Source: Gilvimarinus chinensis DSM 19667
GTDB taxonomy: Bacteria > Pseudomonadota > Gammaproteobacteria > Pseudomonadales > Cellvibrionaceae
Reading direction: 5' to 3'
Length of the DNA: 64,000 bases
Assembly: GCF_000377745.1 (NCBI RefSeq)
Contig: NZ_KB898706.1
Location: forward strand, 434,001-498,000
Shown here: positions 36,530 to 44,926 of the stretch, piece after piece
Numbering within the stretch: position 1 is the first letter of the stretch
Layout: every line of letters begins with the position of its first letter
Translations under genes and position numbers: made by a program
Notes under the pieces: generated by a model
The model's database searches: none
What the model saw: the letters and a program-made list of their open reading frames with translations, nothing else
Told to the model about the DNA's origin: nothing

Positions 36530-37303
36530 TTACTTAGCTTTTGGCTTGCGGCCGCGCTTAGCCGGCGCTTTTTTAGCGGCGGTAGTGCGCTTGGCTGGTG
36601 TTGCCTTTGCTTTTTGAGCGGTTGGTGCCTTACGAGCTTTGCTTTTGGCTCCAGTCTTCTTGGCGGCAGCTTTTTGCTTCGCAGCGGCCTTTTTGGCAGC
36701 AGCACGAGCCTTGGCTGCGGCTTTCTTCTCAGCCGCTTTTTGCTTGGCGGCCGCCTTTTTAGCGGCAGCTTTAGCTTTTGCTGCGGCTTTCTTGGCAGCG
36801 AGCTTAGCTTTAGCTGCGGCTTTCTTCTCAGCCGCTTTTTGCTTGGCGGCCGCTTTTTTAGCGGCAGCTTTGGCTTTGGCGGCAGCCTTGCGATCAGCGA
36901 CTTTTTGCTTTTTCGCTAGCTCGCGCTGGGCTTTTGCCATAGCGGTTTCATGCTGCTTGGCGACTTTATTGGTCGACTTGATCGTTGCCAGTTGTTGTTT
37001 GGCAGTAGCCAAACCTTCGCGAGCACCAGAGACTTCGCCCTGGGCTTTTTTAACCGCTGCGTTTGCAGTGGCGACTTGCTTGGCAGCAGCCGGGGTTTTC
37101 TTTTTCTTGGCCGTAGCCAATTTAGTTTTGGCTGCTTGCAAAGCTTTAGTTGCTTTGGTTACAGCTTTTTGTTGAGCGTCAACAGCTTTTGCTGCAGATT
37201 GTTCTTCTGCGGCGCGAGCTTTGCTCAGTTGGTCTTGCAGCTGAGCCAGCTGTTTTTCCAACTGATCAACTGTGTTTACAGCTTTAGTTTTACGAGCAGC
37301 CAT
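36530..37303 (-). CDS. algP: AlgP/histone H1-like Lys-Ala-rich DNA-binding protein
   Basis: This is a 257-residue, extremely basic protein. Residues ~10-135 are heptad-like and helical (VDQLEKQLAQLQDQLSKARAAEE). Residues ~135-225 are Lys/Ala repeats built on the unit AAAKxKAAxKK. The tail is KAPAKRGRKPKAK, an AT-hook-like PAKRGRKPK. This matches AlgP (AlgR3) of Pseudomonas, a histone H1-like protein implicated in alginate gene control. AAGGAAG precedes the ATG. Repeat number is likely to vary between strains because the DNA itself is repetitive. Confidence 0.85.
   Translation of the reverse strand: MAARKTKAVNTVDQLEKQLAQLQDQLSKARAAEEQSAAKAVDAQQKAVTKATKALQAAKTKLATAKKKKTPAAAKQVATANAAVKKAQGEVSGAREGLATAKQQLATIKSTNKVAKQHETAMAKAQRELAKKQKVADRKAAAKAKAAAKKAAAKQKAAEKKAAAKAKLAAKKAAAKAKAAAKKAAAKQKAAEKKAAAKARAAAKKAAAKQKAAAKKTGAKSKARKAPTAQKAKATPAKRTTAAKKAPAKRGRKPKAK
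36660..36895. repeat. Degenerate tandem repeats inside algP
   Basis: The coding DNA repeats units of about 60-110 bp. For example, the block containing GCGGCTTTCTTCTCAGCCGC occurs around 36718 and again around 36817, and GCTTTTTGCTTGGCGGCCGC follows each copy. These encode the Lys/Ala repeats. Slippage or recombination between copies could change protein length. Confidence 0.75.
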
Positions 37304-37362
37304 GGTGAGCTTCCTTTATTGTTGTGAACAAGAAAGTAAACGAATTAGATTCGAAGGTGAAA

Positions 37363-37390
37363 ACTTTAAGACTTTACCTGCGAATTTCAA
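37363..37390 (-). promoter_or_regulatory. Candidate sigma-70 promoter of algP
   Basis: On the minus strand, TTGAAA (37390-37385) and TAAAGT (37368-37363) are separated by 16 bp and lie about 60 bp upstream of the AlgP start codon in an AT-rich gap. The -10 is only a partial match. Confidence 0.4.
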
Positions 37391-37552
37391 CCATTTTACG
37401 ACATTTTTAGTTAAAAATCGTTGAAATATAAAATTTATTCGCGCTTTTAATGTTTTTTTTTGAATTTAATGTTTGTTGACAGTAAAAAATCTCGGCGTAA
37501 GGGTGAATAATTTTTTTGTTGGCTTGTTTATTTTGTTTTCAGCTGTTTTATA

Positions 37553-37568
37553 CTGGTTTTTTATACAG
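37553..37568 (+). promoter_or_regulatory. LexA (SOS) box upstream of dinB
   Basis: CTGGTTTTTTATACAG fits the gammaproteobacterial LexA consensus CTG-N10-CAG exactly in spacing and in both half-site triplets. It starts 31 bp before the dinB ATG. A -10-like TATACT (37549-37554) overlaps its left edge, so bound LexA would block the promoter. Confidence 0.85.
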
Positions 37569-37583
37569 TGAGTCGGGTGGTTG

Positions 37584-38648
37584 ATGGGCCGGTACATAAT
37601 TCATGTCGATGCTGATTGTTTTTTTGCGGCAGTAGAGATGCGAGAGCGACCTGAGCTTATGCATAGGCCAATTGCGGTTGGAGGCAGTGCGAGTTCAAGA
37701 GGTGTTATCTCTACCTGTAATTACCCTGCCAGAAAATTTGGCATCCGTTCAGCCATGGCCACTGCGCGCGCTTTACGATTATGCCCAGGACTAATTCTGT
37801 TGCCTCATCGCATTGATCTATATCGACAGGTATCAGCGGCAATGATGGATATATTTCGTCGGTATACAGATGTACTAGAACCTTTGTCGGTCGATGAGGC
37901 ATTTCTTGATGTGACCGCAGTGGCTGGTACGGAAAGTGAGGCGCTGACCATTGCGCAACAAATTCGCACTGATGTGCAGAGGGAATTGAGTATTACAGTT
38001 TCAGCCGGAGTGGCGGGAAATAAGTTCTTAGCCAAGGTGGCGAGTGACTGGCGTAAACCTAATGGTGTGTTTCAAGTTCTTAGTTCAGATGTTAAGAGCT
38101 TTACTGCGGATTTATCGGTGCGTGTGATTCCCGGGGTTGGGCGGGTGACTTGTGAGCAATTGCAGTATTTAGGGGTGGTGCAGTGTCGGGATTTATACCG
38201 CTACACTCTCGAGGAGTTGCAACATTTATTTGGACGCTTTGGTGTTCGGTTGTATTGGTTCAGTCGCGGTGTTGATGATCGTGAGGTTACGGCAGAGCGA
38301 AATCGCAAGTCGGTCAGTGTGGAGAGAACCTTCGCCGAGGATTTGGCCACTAAAGAGGCTTGTTATGAGCAGCTCAGTGGCTTGTGTGTACGCTTACAGC
38401 AACGCTTGGAGAAATTAGAATACAACGCTGTGATAGGAAAAGGCTTTGTGAAGGTTAAGTTTGCCGATTTCAGCCAGACCACGGTAGAGCGCCCAGGGCT
38501 GATATGGAATGCCGACACCCTGAGGCCTCTGCTTGCTGAAGCCTTAACCCGCGGGCAGGAGAAGGTCCGCTTGTTGGGGGTCGGTGTGCGTCTGCTTCCT
38601 GCCCCCCCTTCTGGAGGCGTGGATCAGATTGGGCTGTTCGACCAATAG
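37584..38648 (+). CDS. dinB: DNA polymerase IV (Y-family translesion polymerase)
   Basis: This 354-residue error-prone polymerase is induced by DNA damage. Catalytic acids are present: D9 (IIHVDADCFFAAVE), and D104 and E105 (LSVDEAFLDVT). The steric-gate region CFFAAVE, the helix-hairpin-helix (VIPGVGRVTCEQLQYLG) and the little-finger domain follow. The C-terminus ends in IGLFDQ, which fits a beta-clamp-binding motif. ATG 37584 is used. A TTG one codon earlier is unnecessary. It is controlled by the SOS box just upstream. Confidence 0.96.
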   Translation: MGRYIIHVDADCFFAAVEMRERPELMHRPIAVGGSASSRGVISTCNYPARKFGIRSAMATARALRLCPGLILLPHRIDLYRQVSAAMMDIFRRYTDVLEPLSVDEAFLDVTAVAGTESEALTIAQQIRTDVQRELSITVSAGVAGNKFLAKVASDWRKPNGVFQVLSSDVKSFTADLSVRVIPGVGRVTCEQLQYLGVVQCRDLYRYTLEELQHLFGRFGVRLYWFSRGVDDREVTAERNRKSVSVERTFAEDLATKEACYEQLSGLCVRLQQRLEKLEYNAVIGKGFVKVKFADFSQTTVERPGLIWNADTLRPLLAEALTRGQEKVRLLGVGVRLLPAPPSGGVDQIGLFDQ

Positions 38649-38864
38649 GGCGAGTATGGGTAAAGCTGGAGTTGCTCTTTACGTATATTTGCCTTAAAAA
38701 AGTGCTGAATTGGGTTAGTCAGCGTGGGTACAAGCTGGTAGTATTGGCGCTTCGAATATGAGGGACCTGTATAGCCTGCCTTCAGAGCTCCCGAAATATG
38801 GGTGTCTGAGTGTGTTAAGAGGCCCTGAACATCATCCACTAGCATAATAATGGGAGTGTGTACG

Positions 38865-39290
38865 GTGAGTCGTAGAAAGAAAAACCGTAACTCTGAGGAA
38901 AGTAATGATATCGATTTGACGCCGATGCTGGACGTCGTTTTTATCATGCTTATTTTCTTTATCGTGACGGCATCCTTTGTTAAGGAAATTGGCCTTGACG
39001 TGAATGTACCGGAAGAAAACGATGAGCCACCACCGCCCAATGCGGATCCGAACATTCTGGTGCAGATAAGTGCGGACAACCAAATCTGGATGTTTGGTGA
39101 AAACGGCCTGCGACGCATCGATGAAGCCTCGGTTCGATCAAATATTGCTCAAATGCGCGCTGAGCTGCCGAAGGCATCCGTTATTATTCAGGCTCATGAG
39201 AAGTCGGACGCTGGAGTGTACGTTGCGGTTGCCGATGCGGCCCGAGCGGCGAAAGCACCTAATGTTGTTCTGGTGCCAACCGAAGATTAA
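38865..39290 (+). CDS. exbD: ExbD/TolR-family proton-channel subunit (orphan)
   Basis: This 141-residue inner-membrane protein has one transmembrane helix after a basic N-terminus. The proton-path aspartate lies in LTPMLDVVFIMLIFFIVTASF. A periplasmic domain follows with a Pro-rich start (EENDEPPPPN) and the ExbD C-terminal fold (ASVIIQAHEKSDAGVYVAVADAARAAKAPNVVLV is represented). The GTG at 38865 follows GGGAG with an 8-bp gap. ATG 38850 would place the ribosome site inside the gene. No exbB lies next to it, so its partner must be encoded elsewhere. Confidence 0.88.
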   Translation: MSRRKKNRNSEESNDIDLTPMLDVVFIMLIFFIVTASFVKEIGLDVNVPEENDEPPPPNADPNILVQISADNQIWMFGENGLRRIDEASVRSNIAQMRAELPKASVIIQAHEKSDAGVYVAVADAARAAKAPNVVLVPTED

Positions 39291-39304
39291 ATATCGGTTT
39301 GCTG

Positions 39305-39346
39305 CAGGCATAAAAAAACCACCTTCGGGTGGTTTTTTTATGCCTG
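39305..39346. terminator. Long bidirectional terminator after exbD
   Basis: This is a perfect 19-bp inverted repeat (left arm from 39305, right arm ending at 39346) closed by a TTCG loop. Seven A and seven T residues sit inside the arms, so either strand yields a hairpin with a U-tract. It lies between convergent exbD and the aminotransferase gene. Confidence 0.92.
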
Positions 39347-39408
39347 TCACTTTAGCTTCAAATTAAAGCCGCTTGTTGGCGGCTTCAATTCCTCATGCAG
39401 ATGGCGGC

Positions 39409-40689
39409 TTATTGGTCTGCAAGGGCTTTACGAACCGATGCAAGCTTGACGCAAGTGACAAAAACTTCCATGGCTCCCACCACTTCCTCTACGGATGGTA
39501 CCGATGGGGCAATACGGATATTGCGGTCTTCCGGGTCATCGCCATAGGGGAAGGTGGCACCGGCCGGTGTCAGCTTTACTCCAGCTTCAGCGGCAAGGCG
39601 CACGGTTTCTTGAGCGCAGCCGGGGCGGGTGTCAAAAGACACAAAGTAACCACCTACTGGGCTTTCCCAGCTACCCAGATCAGAGTCAGTAAACGCGTCT
39701 TTCAGGGCGTTGAGCACCGCATCAAACCGGGGTTGCAGTAGTTCTGCGTGTTTTTTCATGTGCGTCATTAGGGCGTCGCGGCTTGGCAAAAAGCGTGCGT
39801 GCCTCAGTTGATTAACTTTGTCAGGGCCGATGGTGCAAGCTCCAAGAAAAGCTTTAAGACCCGCTAAGTTATCCGCACTGGCGGCAGCGAAAGCTACCCC
39901 GGCACCGGCATGGGTGATTTTTGAAGTGGACGCAAACTGAATGACGGTGTTTTCAGTGCCGTGTTTAGCGCTCAAATCGAAAACTGATGCCAGTTGCGGC
40001 GGGTTGTCGATTAAATCGTGCACCGCGTAGGCGTTGTCCCAAAACACCCGGAAGTCGGCATGGGCAATCAGCCCTAGCTTAGCGATACGTTCTACGGTTG
40101 CATCGCTATAAACTACGCCTGTTGGGTTGGAGTATTTGGGTACGCACCACATACCGCGAATGCTGCTGTCGGATTTGATCAGCTCCTCCACGGCATCCAT
40201 ATCTGGGCCTTCTGCAGTCATGGGCACGGTGATCATCTCAATGCCAAGCTGTTCACATACGGTAAAGTGACGGTCATAGCCTGGTACCGGGCAAATCACT
40301 TTAGGTGAGGTGATATTGCTCCAGGCACTCTCGCTGCCGGTGAGGCCAAATTCATAAGCGGTGAGCATGGTTTGGTGCATCAGGGTCAGGCTGGAGTTGC
40401 CGCCCGCCAGAATATTTTCTTCGGGTACGCCCATAAGGTCTGAGCCCAGGCGTTTCGCTTCTGGAATACCATCAATACCGCCGTAGTTACGGGTATCTAC
40501 GCCACTGTCGGTTTTGTAATTACCGTTCAGAATTCCGTCTAAATCGTCGGATAAGGACAGTTGGTCGGAAGAAGGTTTGCCGCGGGTTACATCAAGGCTG
40601 AGTTGTTTGCTGACAATGGCGTCGTAGTCTTGGCTCAGTTGTGCTTCCCATTCACGCAGTTGTTCGGGAGTGGCTTGATCCAGTCGCAA
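39409..40689 (-). CDS. PLP-dependent aspartate aminotransferase, AspT/MocR-like class Ic
   Basis: This is a 426-residue fold-type I aminotransferase of the Aminotran_MocR (PF12897) family, best known from the aspartate aminotransferase AspT of Corynebacterium. Visible features are LDVTRGKPSSDQLSLS, NYGGIDGIPEAKRL, the PLP-binding GGNSSLTLM, CVPKYSNPTGVVYS, HADFRVFWDNAY, and the lysine in FASTSKITHAGAGVAF. The TTG at 40689 follows GAGGTGA closely and no better start is in frame. The likely reaction is aspartate + 2-oxoglutarate to oxaloacetate + glutamate, by family. Confidence 0.85.
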   Translation of the reverse strand: MRLDQATPEQLREWEAQLSQDYDAIVSKQLSLDVTRGKPSSDQLSLSDDLDGILNGNYKTDSGVDTRNYGGIDGIPEAKRLGSDLMGVPEENILAGGNSSLTLMHQTMLTAYEFGLTGSESAWSNITSPKVICPVPGYDRHFTVCEQLGIEMITVPMTAEGPDMDAVEELIKSDSSIRGMWCVPKYSNPTGVVYSDATVERIAKLGLIAHADFRVFWDNAYAVHDLIDNPPQLASVFDLSAKHGTENTVIQFASTSKITHAGAGVAFAAASADNLAGLKAFLGACTIGPDKVNQLRHARFLPSRDALMTHMKKHAELLQPRFDAVLNALKDAFTDSDLGSWESPVGGYFVSFDTRPGCAQETVRLAAEAGVKLTPAGATFPYGDDPEDRNIRIAPSVPSVEEVVGAMEVFVTCVKLASVRKALADQ

Positions 40690-40761
40690 GGGGTCACCTC
40701 AAAAGTTGGTTGAGCGCGCAGGGCGCAGGTGCCGCTATTATAGCGGTTGCGTCGCAAAGAT

Positions 40762-42702
40762 TTAAGGGTTCTTGATAGCGGCCAATGGCGGTACTGGGCA
40801 GTCCAGACAGGCCGCGATGGTGCGATACAACTCTGCTTCTCGAGGCGTGACCATGCCGTCGTGTTCTATACATAACCCCATGGCTTTGAGTAGAGCGGGT
40901 TTTTGTAGGGGCTTAACCTGCTGTAATTTGGCGATGGCGGCGTCCAGCTCGCCTATGGCAATTTTGTTGTTTGGGGTGGGTGGTAACTCGCCCAGGCGCA
41001 GCGCGCGCGTGGCGCTGCTAAAGGCAAGGTTTTGCTGCTCGGTATCACTGGAGCCGGCCTTGGCTAGAAGGGTTAGCAGCAGCGCGCATTCGTTGCGCAG
41101 CTGGCGTAAGTTCAGCGACTGAGTTCGGCTTGGTTTGTCGCATAGTTGGTGGCTAATTAAGCGCCGCACAATCCATTCAGAAAAGCTGATTTTTCGGTCC
41201 GCCTGAATCAAAACGTCGATAGCGTTAAAGAAAGTACTTTGCTGCGAGGCGCTTAACTCTTTTAGAGCTGGAATGGCAAGTTCTACTAAAGGTAAGCGCA
41301 AATGATCGGGTTGGTGACTTGCTGCGTGGGCAATAGGTTCCAGTTGTTCAAGTTCTGTGGCGGAGTAAGTAGATTGCAGGAGTGTTAATTGGGTTTGTTG
41401 TGACGAACCGTTGCGCTCGAGTAGCAGGCCGAAAATAATGGCCCGCGCGCCATAGGATTCGTGCGTGGCTTGCAGCAGCTGCTGTGGAATTTGCTGGAGT
41501 AGTTTTTGCGCGACGCTTAAATGCGATGTGTTGGGTTGGCCAATGTGATTCAGAGCATTAGACAGAATGGCGGCTTTTACGATGGCGTCGCTGTGCGCAT
41601 TGTGTTGAGTTGTGTCGGCTGAGTCTTCGGCTCGTGTTTCGCGTGTCGATGTATCTATCGTTTCAAACGAGCCGTCCCAGTTGGGTTCAATTCTCTTAAT
41701 ACGTTCGCTTAACGGAGGGTGGGTTGCCATTAAACCGCTGAAGGCTGTTTTTACACCTTGGCCAAAATACATATGACTGAACTCGGCTGAATGCTCAGCT
41801 TGCAGGTGGCTGCCCGCAGGGGTGGCACCGATCTTTTTTAATGCGCCGGAAATACCAGTGTTGTCGCGGGTAAACTGCACCGCAGAGGCGTCTGCCAAAA
41901 ATTCTCGCTGACGACTAACAGCCGCTTTGATGATGTTGCCAAAAAAAGTTCCAGCGTAGCCGATAATCATCAGGGCAATACCGATACCGATGACCACCCC
42001 CTGAGAGTTGTTTTTACTGGAGCGCCCGATACTGCGGTAGGCGCTGCCGCGCACCATGAAGTTGCCGATAAGCCCCAGCAGCAATATGCCATTGAGTAGG
42101 GCCACTAGGCGCATGTTTAAGCGCATGTCCCCATGAAATATATGACTAAACTCGTGTGCAATAACGCCTTGTAATTCGCTTCTGTTCAGCTGCTCCATGC
42201 AGCCGCGTGTAACCCCGATAACGGCATCTTGCGGTGTGTGGCCTGCCGCAAAAGCATTGATGGCGGGCTCCTCCATCACGTACACAGGGGGCACCGGGGT
42301 GCCAGAGGCAATAGCCATTTCTTCGACGATGTTTAACAGCTGGCGTTCGTGAAAGTCTTGAGAGTTGGTGTTAATGGGGTGTCCACCTAACGCTTCGGCT
42401 ACGGTACGTCCGCCCCGCCCAAGTTGAAAATACTTGTACAGACTGCCGAAAAAAACCACCACCATAACCAGCAGCGCAATACCGCTAATGGTTTGCCAGC
42501 TAAGCAGTAGCTGCAGTTTTTGCCACAGTGTCATGCCTGCGCTTTCCATTGCAAAAGCACTGTTGCCGGTTTGCAAATAATAAGTAAGGGTTGCGAACAT
42601 TGCCGTGGTAACGGCAATCAGCGATAAAACGGCAAGCGCCAAGAGCAACACCAGCTTACGGGTGTTGCGCTTGGCGATATCTTGTTGTTGAAAGAAATCC
42701 AC
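40762..42702 (-). CDS. M48-family membrane zinc metalloprotease with C-terminal extension
   Basis: This 646-residue protein has two N-terminal transmembrane helices (about 16-44 and 72-90). An HtpX-like M48 domain follows with the zinc motif HEFSH (183-187), the third ligand E267 (SRQREFLAD) and two further hydrophobic segments between. The C-terminal half (about 350-646) is a soluble helical region not found in HtpX. The gene lies 21 bp after lemA, a pairing of LemA with an M48 protease seen in many bacteria. Substrates are unknown, and membrane-protein quality control is the usual suggestion. Confidence 0.85.
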   Translation of the reverse strand: MDFFQQQDIAKRNTRKLVLLLALAVLSLIAVTTAMFATLTYYLQTGNSAFAMESAGMTLWQKLQLLLSWQTISGIALLVMVVVFFGSLYKYFQLGRGGRTVAEALGGHPINTNSQDFHERQLLNIVEEMAIASGTPVPPVYVMEEPAINAFAAGHTPQDAVIGVTRGCMEQLNRSELQGVIAHEFSHIFHGDMRLNMRLVALLNGILLLGLIGNFMVRGSAYRSIGRSSKNNSQGVVIGIGIALMIIGYAGTFFGNIIKAAVSRQREFLADASAVQFTRDNTGISGALKKIGATPAGSHLQAEHSAEFSHMYFGQGVKTAFSGLMATHPPLSERIKRIEPNWDGSFETIDTSTRETRAEDSADTTQHNAHSDAIVKAAILSNALNHIGQPNTSHLSVAQKLLQQIPQQLLQATHESYGARAIIFGLLLERNGSSQQTQLTLLQSTYSATELEQLEPIAHAASHQPDHLRLPLVELAIPALKELSASQQSTFFNAIDVLIQADRKISFSEWIVRRLISHQLCDKPSRTQSLNLRQLRNECALLLTLLAKAGSSDTEQQNLAFSSATRALRLGELPPTPNNKIAIGELDAAIAKLQQVKPLQKPALLKAMGLCIEHDGMVTPREAELYRTIAACLDCPVPPLAAIKNP

Positions 42703-42723
42703 AGTTATTAGAAGGAAGGCTGG

Positions 42724-43320
42724 TTAAAATTGGACTTTGGGCGCTTCCTGAATTTGCTCACTGTCCTCAAACTCCAACAAGCTGGCGTCTTCTTTATGCC
42801 CAAACATACTCGCGAGAACGACTTGAGGAAAGCTTTGCTTGTAGGTGTTGTAGCTCATCACTGAGTCGTTAAACGCTTGGCGGGCGAAGGCGATGCGATT
42901 TTCGGTGCTGGTTAGCTCTTCTGACACCTGCTGCATATTGGTTGACGCTTTCAGGTCTGGATAAGCCTCCATTACCATATTTAGTCTTCCCAGAGCGCCC
43001 GATAACGCACCTTCGGCACCGGCAAGTTGTCCCATGGCCGCAGCGTCGCCTGGGGCGTTTGCGGCGGCTTTCAGTCCGGCCATCGCTTGGTTGCGGGCAG
43101 CGGTAACCGCTTCTAAGGTCTCGCGCTCGTGTTTTATGTAGGCTTTAGCGGTTTCTACGAGGTTGGGAATGAGATCATAACGTCGTTTAAGCTGCACTTC
43201 GATTTGTGCAAAAGCGTTTTTAAAGCGGTTTTTTAAGCTCACAAGCTGGTTATAAATGCTGATGGCGTAAACCACCAGCGCCGCTATAACGACTAAAATT
43301 ACAATGGTTGAGACGTCCAT
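42724..43320 (-). CDS. lemA: LemA family protein
   Basis: This 198-residue protein has one N-terminal transmembrane helix ([17 protein letters not shown]). The long helical LemA domain follows, with [34 protein letters not shown]-type sequence and [20 protein letters not shown]. LemA proteins have unknown biochemical role and often pair with M48 proteases, as here. The two genes are probably one operon. Confidence 0.92.
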   Translation of the reverse strand: MDVSTIVILVVIAALVVYAISIYNQLVSLKNRFKNAFAQIEVQLKRRYDLIPNLVETAKAYIKHERETLEAVTAARNQAMAGLKAAANAPGDAAAMGQLAGAEGALSGALGRLNMVMEAYPDLKASTNMQQVSEELTSTENRIAFARQAFNDSVMSYNTYKQSFPQVVLASMFGHKEDASLLEFEDSEQIQEAPKVQF

Positions 43321-43360
43321 AAGTCTGCCCTGTGTTTGAGGGTTGATCGATTGCTAAGGG

Positions 43361-43939
43361 TTAATCGATGTACTCAAAAACCCTTACCACTTTTTGCACT
43401 CCACCGGTGTGGCGTGCCACATCGGTAATGGCTTCGGCCTCGGCATGAGTGACCAAGCCCATTAAAAAAACGCTGTTATTTTCCGTGACTATGTGCAAGC
43501 GGCCGCTGTCGATATCGCGGTTAGTCAGTAACTTGGATTTTATTTTAGTGGTCAGCCAGCTGTCATTGGCGCCTGCCAGTAATGAAATGGGGGCTTGGAC
43601 CTGCAATTCGTTGTGAACCTGGCGAACGTTGGGTAACTTTCTAGCCGTATTACCGGCTAGTTCACGCAGCTCATTCGTGGGCACCTGGCCTACCAGCAGG
43701 ACTACGGCGTTAAAGCTATGAACACTAACGGGCGCATCGTTTAGCATTGGGTGAGCTTTGTTAATGTTGACGGCAGCAATAGTTTCAATTTGTTGGTCGT
43801 CAATTTTCACTCCCAGAGATCGCTTCCCGGGGTCAATCGTTATAGGTTCGTCAGTGGTGGCGCTAATAATGCTGGTGCAGCCGCTGAATAACAGGCTGGT
43901 AAGTAATAGGGTGCACCAAAAGGCCAACAGTTTATGCAT
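43361..43939 (-). CDS. dolP: BON-domain outer-membrane lipoprotein (DolP/YraP)
   Basis: This 192-residue lipoprotein has lipobox LFSGC (Cys21), then two BON domains (about 45-115 and 120-190), seen in LGVKIDDQQIETIAAVNI with VLLVGQVP, and in WLTTKIKSKLLTNRDI with VFLMGLVTHAEAEAI. DolP supports outer-membrane integrity, BAM function and septal cell-wall splitting in E. coli. The gene follows diaA, with start and stop overlapping by one base, the same order as yraP after diaA in enterobacteria. Confidence 0.92.
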   Translation of the reverse strand: MHKLLAFWCTLLLTSLLFSGCTSIISATTDEPITIDPGKRSLGVKIDDQQIETIAAVNINKAHPMLNDAPVSVHSFNAVVLLVGQVPTNELRELAGNTARKLPNVRQVHNELQVQAPISLLAGANDSWLTTKIKSKLLTNRDIDSGRLHIVTENNSVFLMGLVTHAEAEAITDVARHTGGVQKVVRVFEYID

Positions 43940-44526
43940 TATTCATGACTCCCGAATAATTGTTGTTCAATTAAATCGCATAAGCAAAATAGAGTGAGTA
44001 GGTGTACCTCGTGGATTCGCGCATAGGGTGCGTCGGGGGCGCGCAATTCGATGTCCCGGTTATCCAGCAATGATTCGATGTTGTGGCCGTCTCTGCCGGT
44101 CAGAGCAATGACAGGAATGTCGCGGTCATGAGCGGCGCTGATGGCCTGGAGTAAGTTGCCAGGGCTGCCTGAGGCGCTGAGCAATATCAGTATGTCGCCG
44201 GGGTTACCGAGTGCTCGAATTTGTTTAGCGTAAATTTCGTTGTGGGTATGATCTTGAGCGATGGCAGATTGAGTAATGGCGTCTGCGCCAATATTCAGTG
44301 CGGGCAGGCTGGGGCGCTCGTGTTCAAACCGGTTGATCAATATTGAAGTAAAGGTTTGGGCCATGGCGGCACTTGCGCCGTTGCCACAGGTTAGGATTTT
44401 CCTTTCGTGCAGTAAGCTCTCAACTATCAGCTCGCTGCTGTGAGCAATCAGGGGGGCCAGGTGTTCGCCGGCCTGCATTTTGGCTTCAATACTTTCGTGA
44501 AATAAAGTGATTACACGCTGTTCCAT
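43939..44526 (-). CDS. diaA: SIS-domain DnaA initiator-associating protein (DiaA) / GmhA-like
   Basis: This 195-residue SIS-domain protein contains ILTCGNGASAAMAQTFTSILINRF and ILLLSASGSPGNLLQAISAA, the phosphosugar-binding SIS signature. DiaA is the close relative of phosphoheptose isomerase GmhA that binds DnaA and promotes replication initiation. The yraN-diaA-dolP neighbourhood favours DiaA over GmhA. It follows yraN by 13 bp. Confidence 0.88.
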   Translation of the reverse strand: MEQRVITLFHESIEAKMQAGEHLAPLIAHSSELIVESLLHERKILTCGNGASAAMAQTFTSILINRFEHERPSLPALNIGADAITQSAIAQDHTHNEIYAKQIRALGNPGDILILLSASGSPGNLLQAISAAHDRDIPVIALTGRDGHNIESLLDNRDIELRAPDAPYARIHEVHLLTLFCLCDLIEQQLFGSHE

Positions 44527-44539
44527 AAATACCCTGTTA

Positions 44540-44923
44540 TTAGGCCGTGCCGAATGCGTCGACGATCCAGAGCGGTGGCTGCGACCCGTCGAGCGTACTC
44601 AATGCTACCACATCGAAGCGACAGGGTATTTCATCTGTCAGCTTTTGCTGTTGCAGATACCAGGCGGCGGTCTTAATTAGCTTGTGTTGTTTGCTGGCGT
44701 TTACGCTTTCAGCGGCGCTGGAGTAGTTTACATTGCTGCGCAACCGCACTTCGACAAAAATGAGAGTTTGTTGTTCGCGCATAATCAAATCGATTTCACC
44801 GCCAGGGCCTTTTATATTGGCAGCGACATAGTGGAGACCCTGCTGTTGTAAAAAAGTCCTCGCCTGCTGTTCGGCTAGCTCGCCGCGGGTTGCCTTATTT
44901 TTTTGTTTACGAAAAAAAGCCAT
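44540..44923 (-). CDS. yraN: UPF0102 family protein YraN (endonuclease-like fold)
   Basis: This 127-residue YraN protein has the restriction-endonuclease-like core: GELAEQQARTFLQQQGL, then GGEIDLIM and FVEVRLRSN, corresponding to the E...D...ExK-type motif of the fold (here EVR in place of EVK). Function is not established. The gene starts 3 bp after the lpoA stop and belongs to the lpoA-yraN-diaA-dolP unit. Confidence 0.92.
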   Translation of the reverse strand: MAFFRKQKNKATRGELAEQQARTFLQQQGLHYVAANIKGPGGEIDLIMREQQTLIFVEVRLRSNVNYSSAAESVNASKQHKLIKTAAWYLQQQKLTDEIPCRFDVVALSTLDGSQPPLWIVDAFGTA

Positions 44924-44926
44924 GGG

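Noticed and set aside
36639-37175. Long plus-strand open frames opposite algP
   Set aside because: They are Ala/Phe/Leu repeats produced by the complementary strand of the Lys/Ala repeats.
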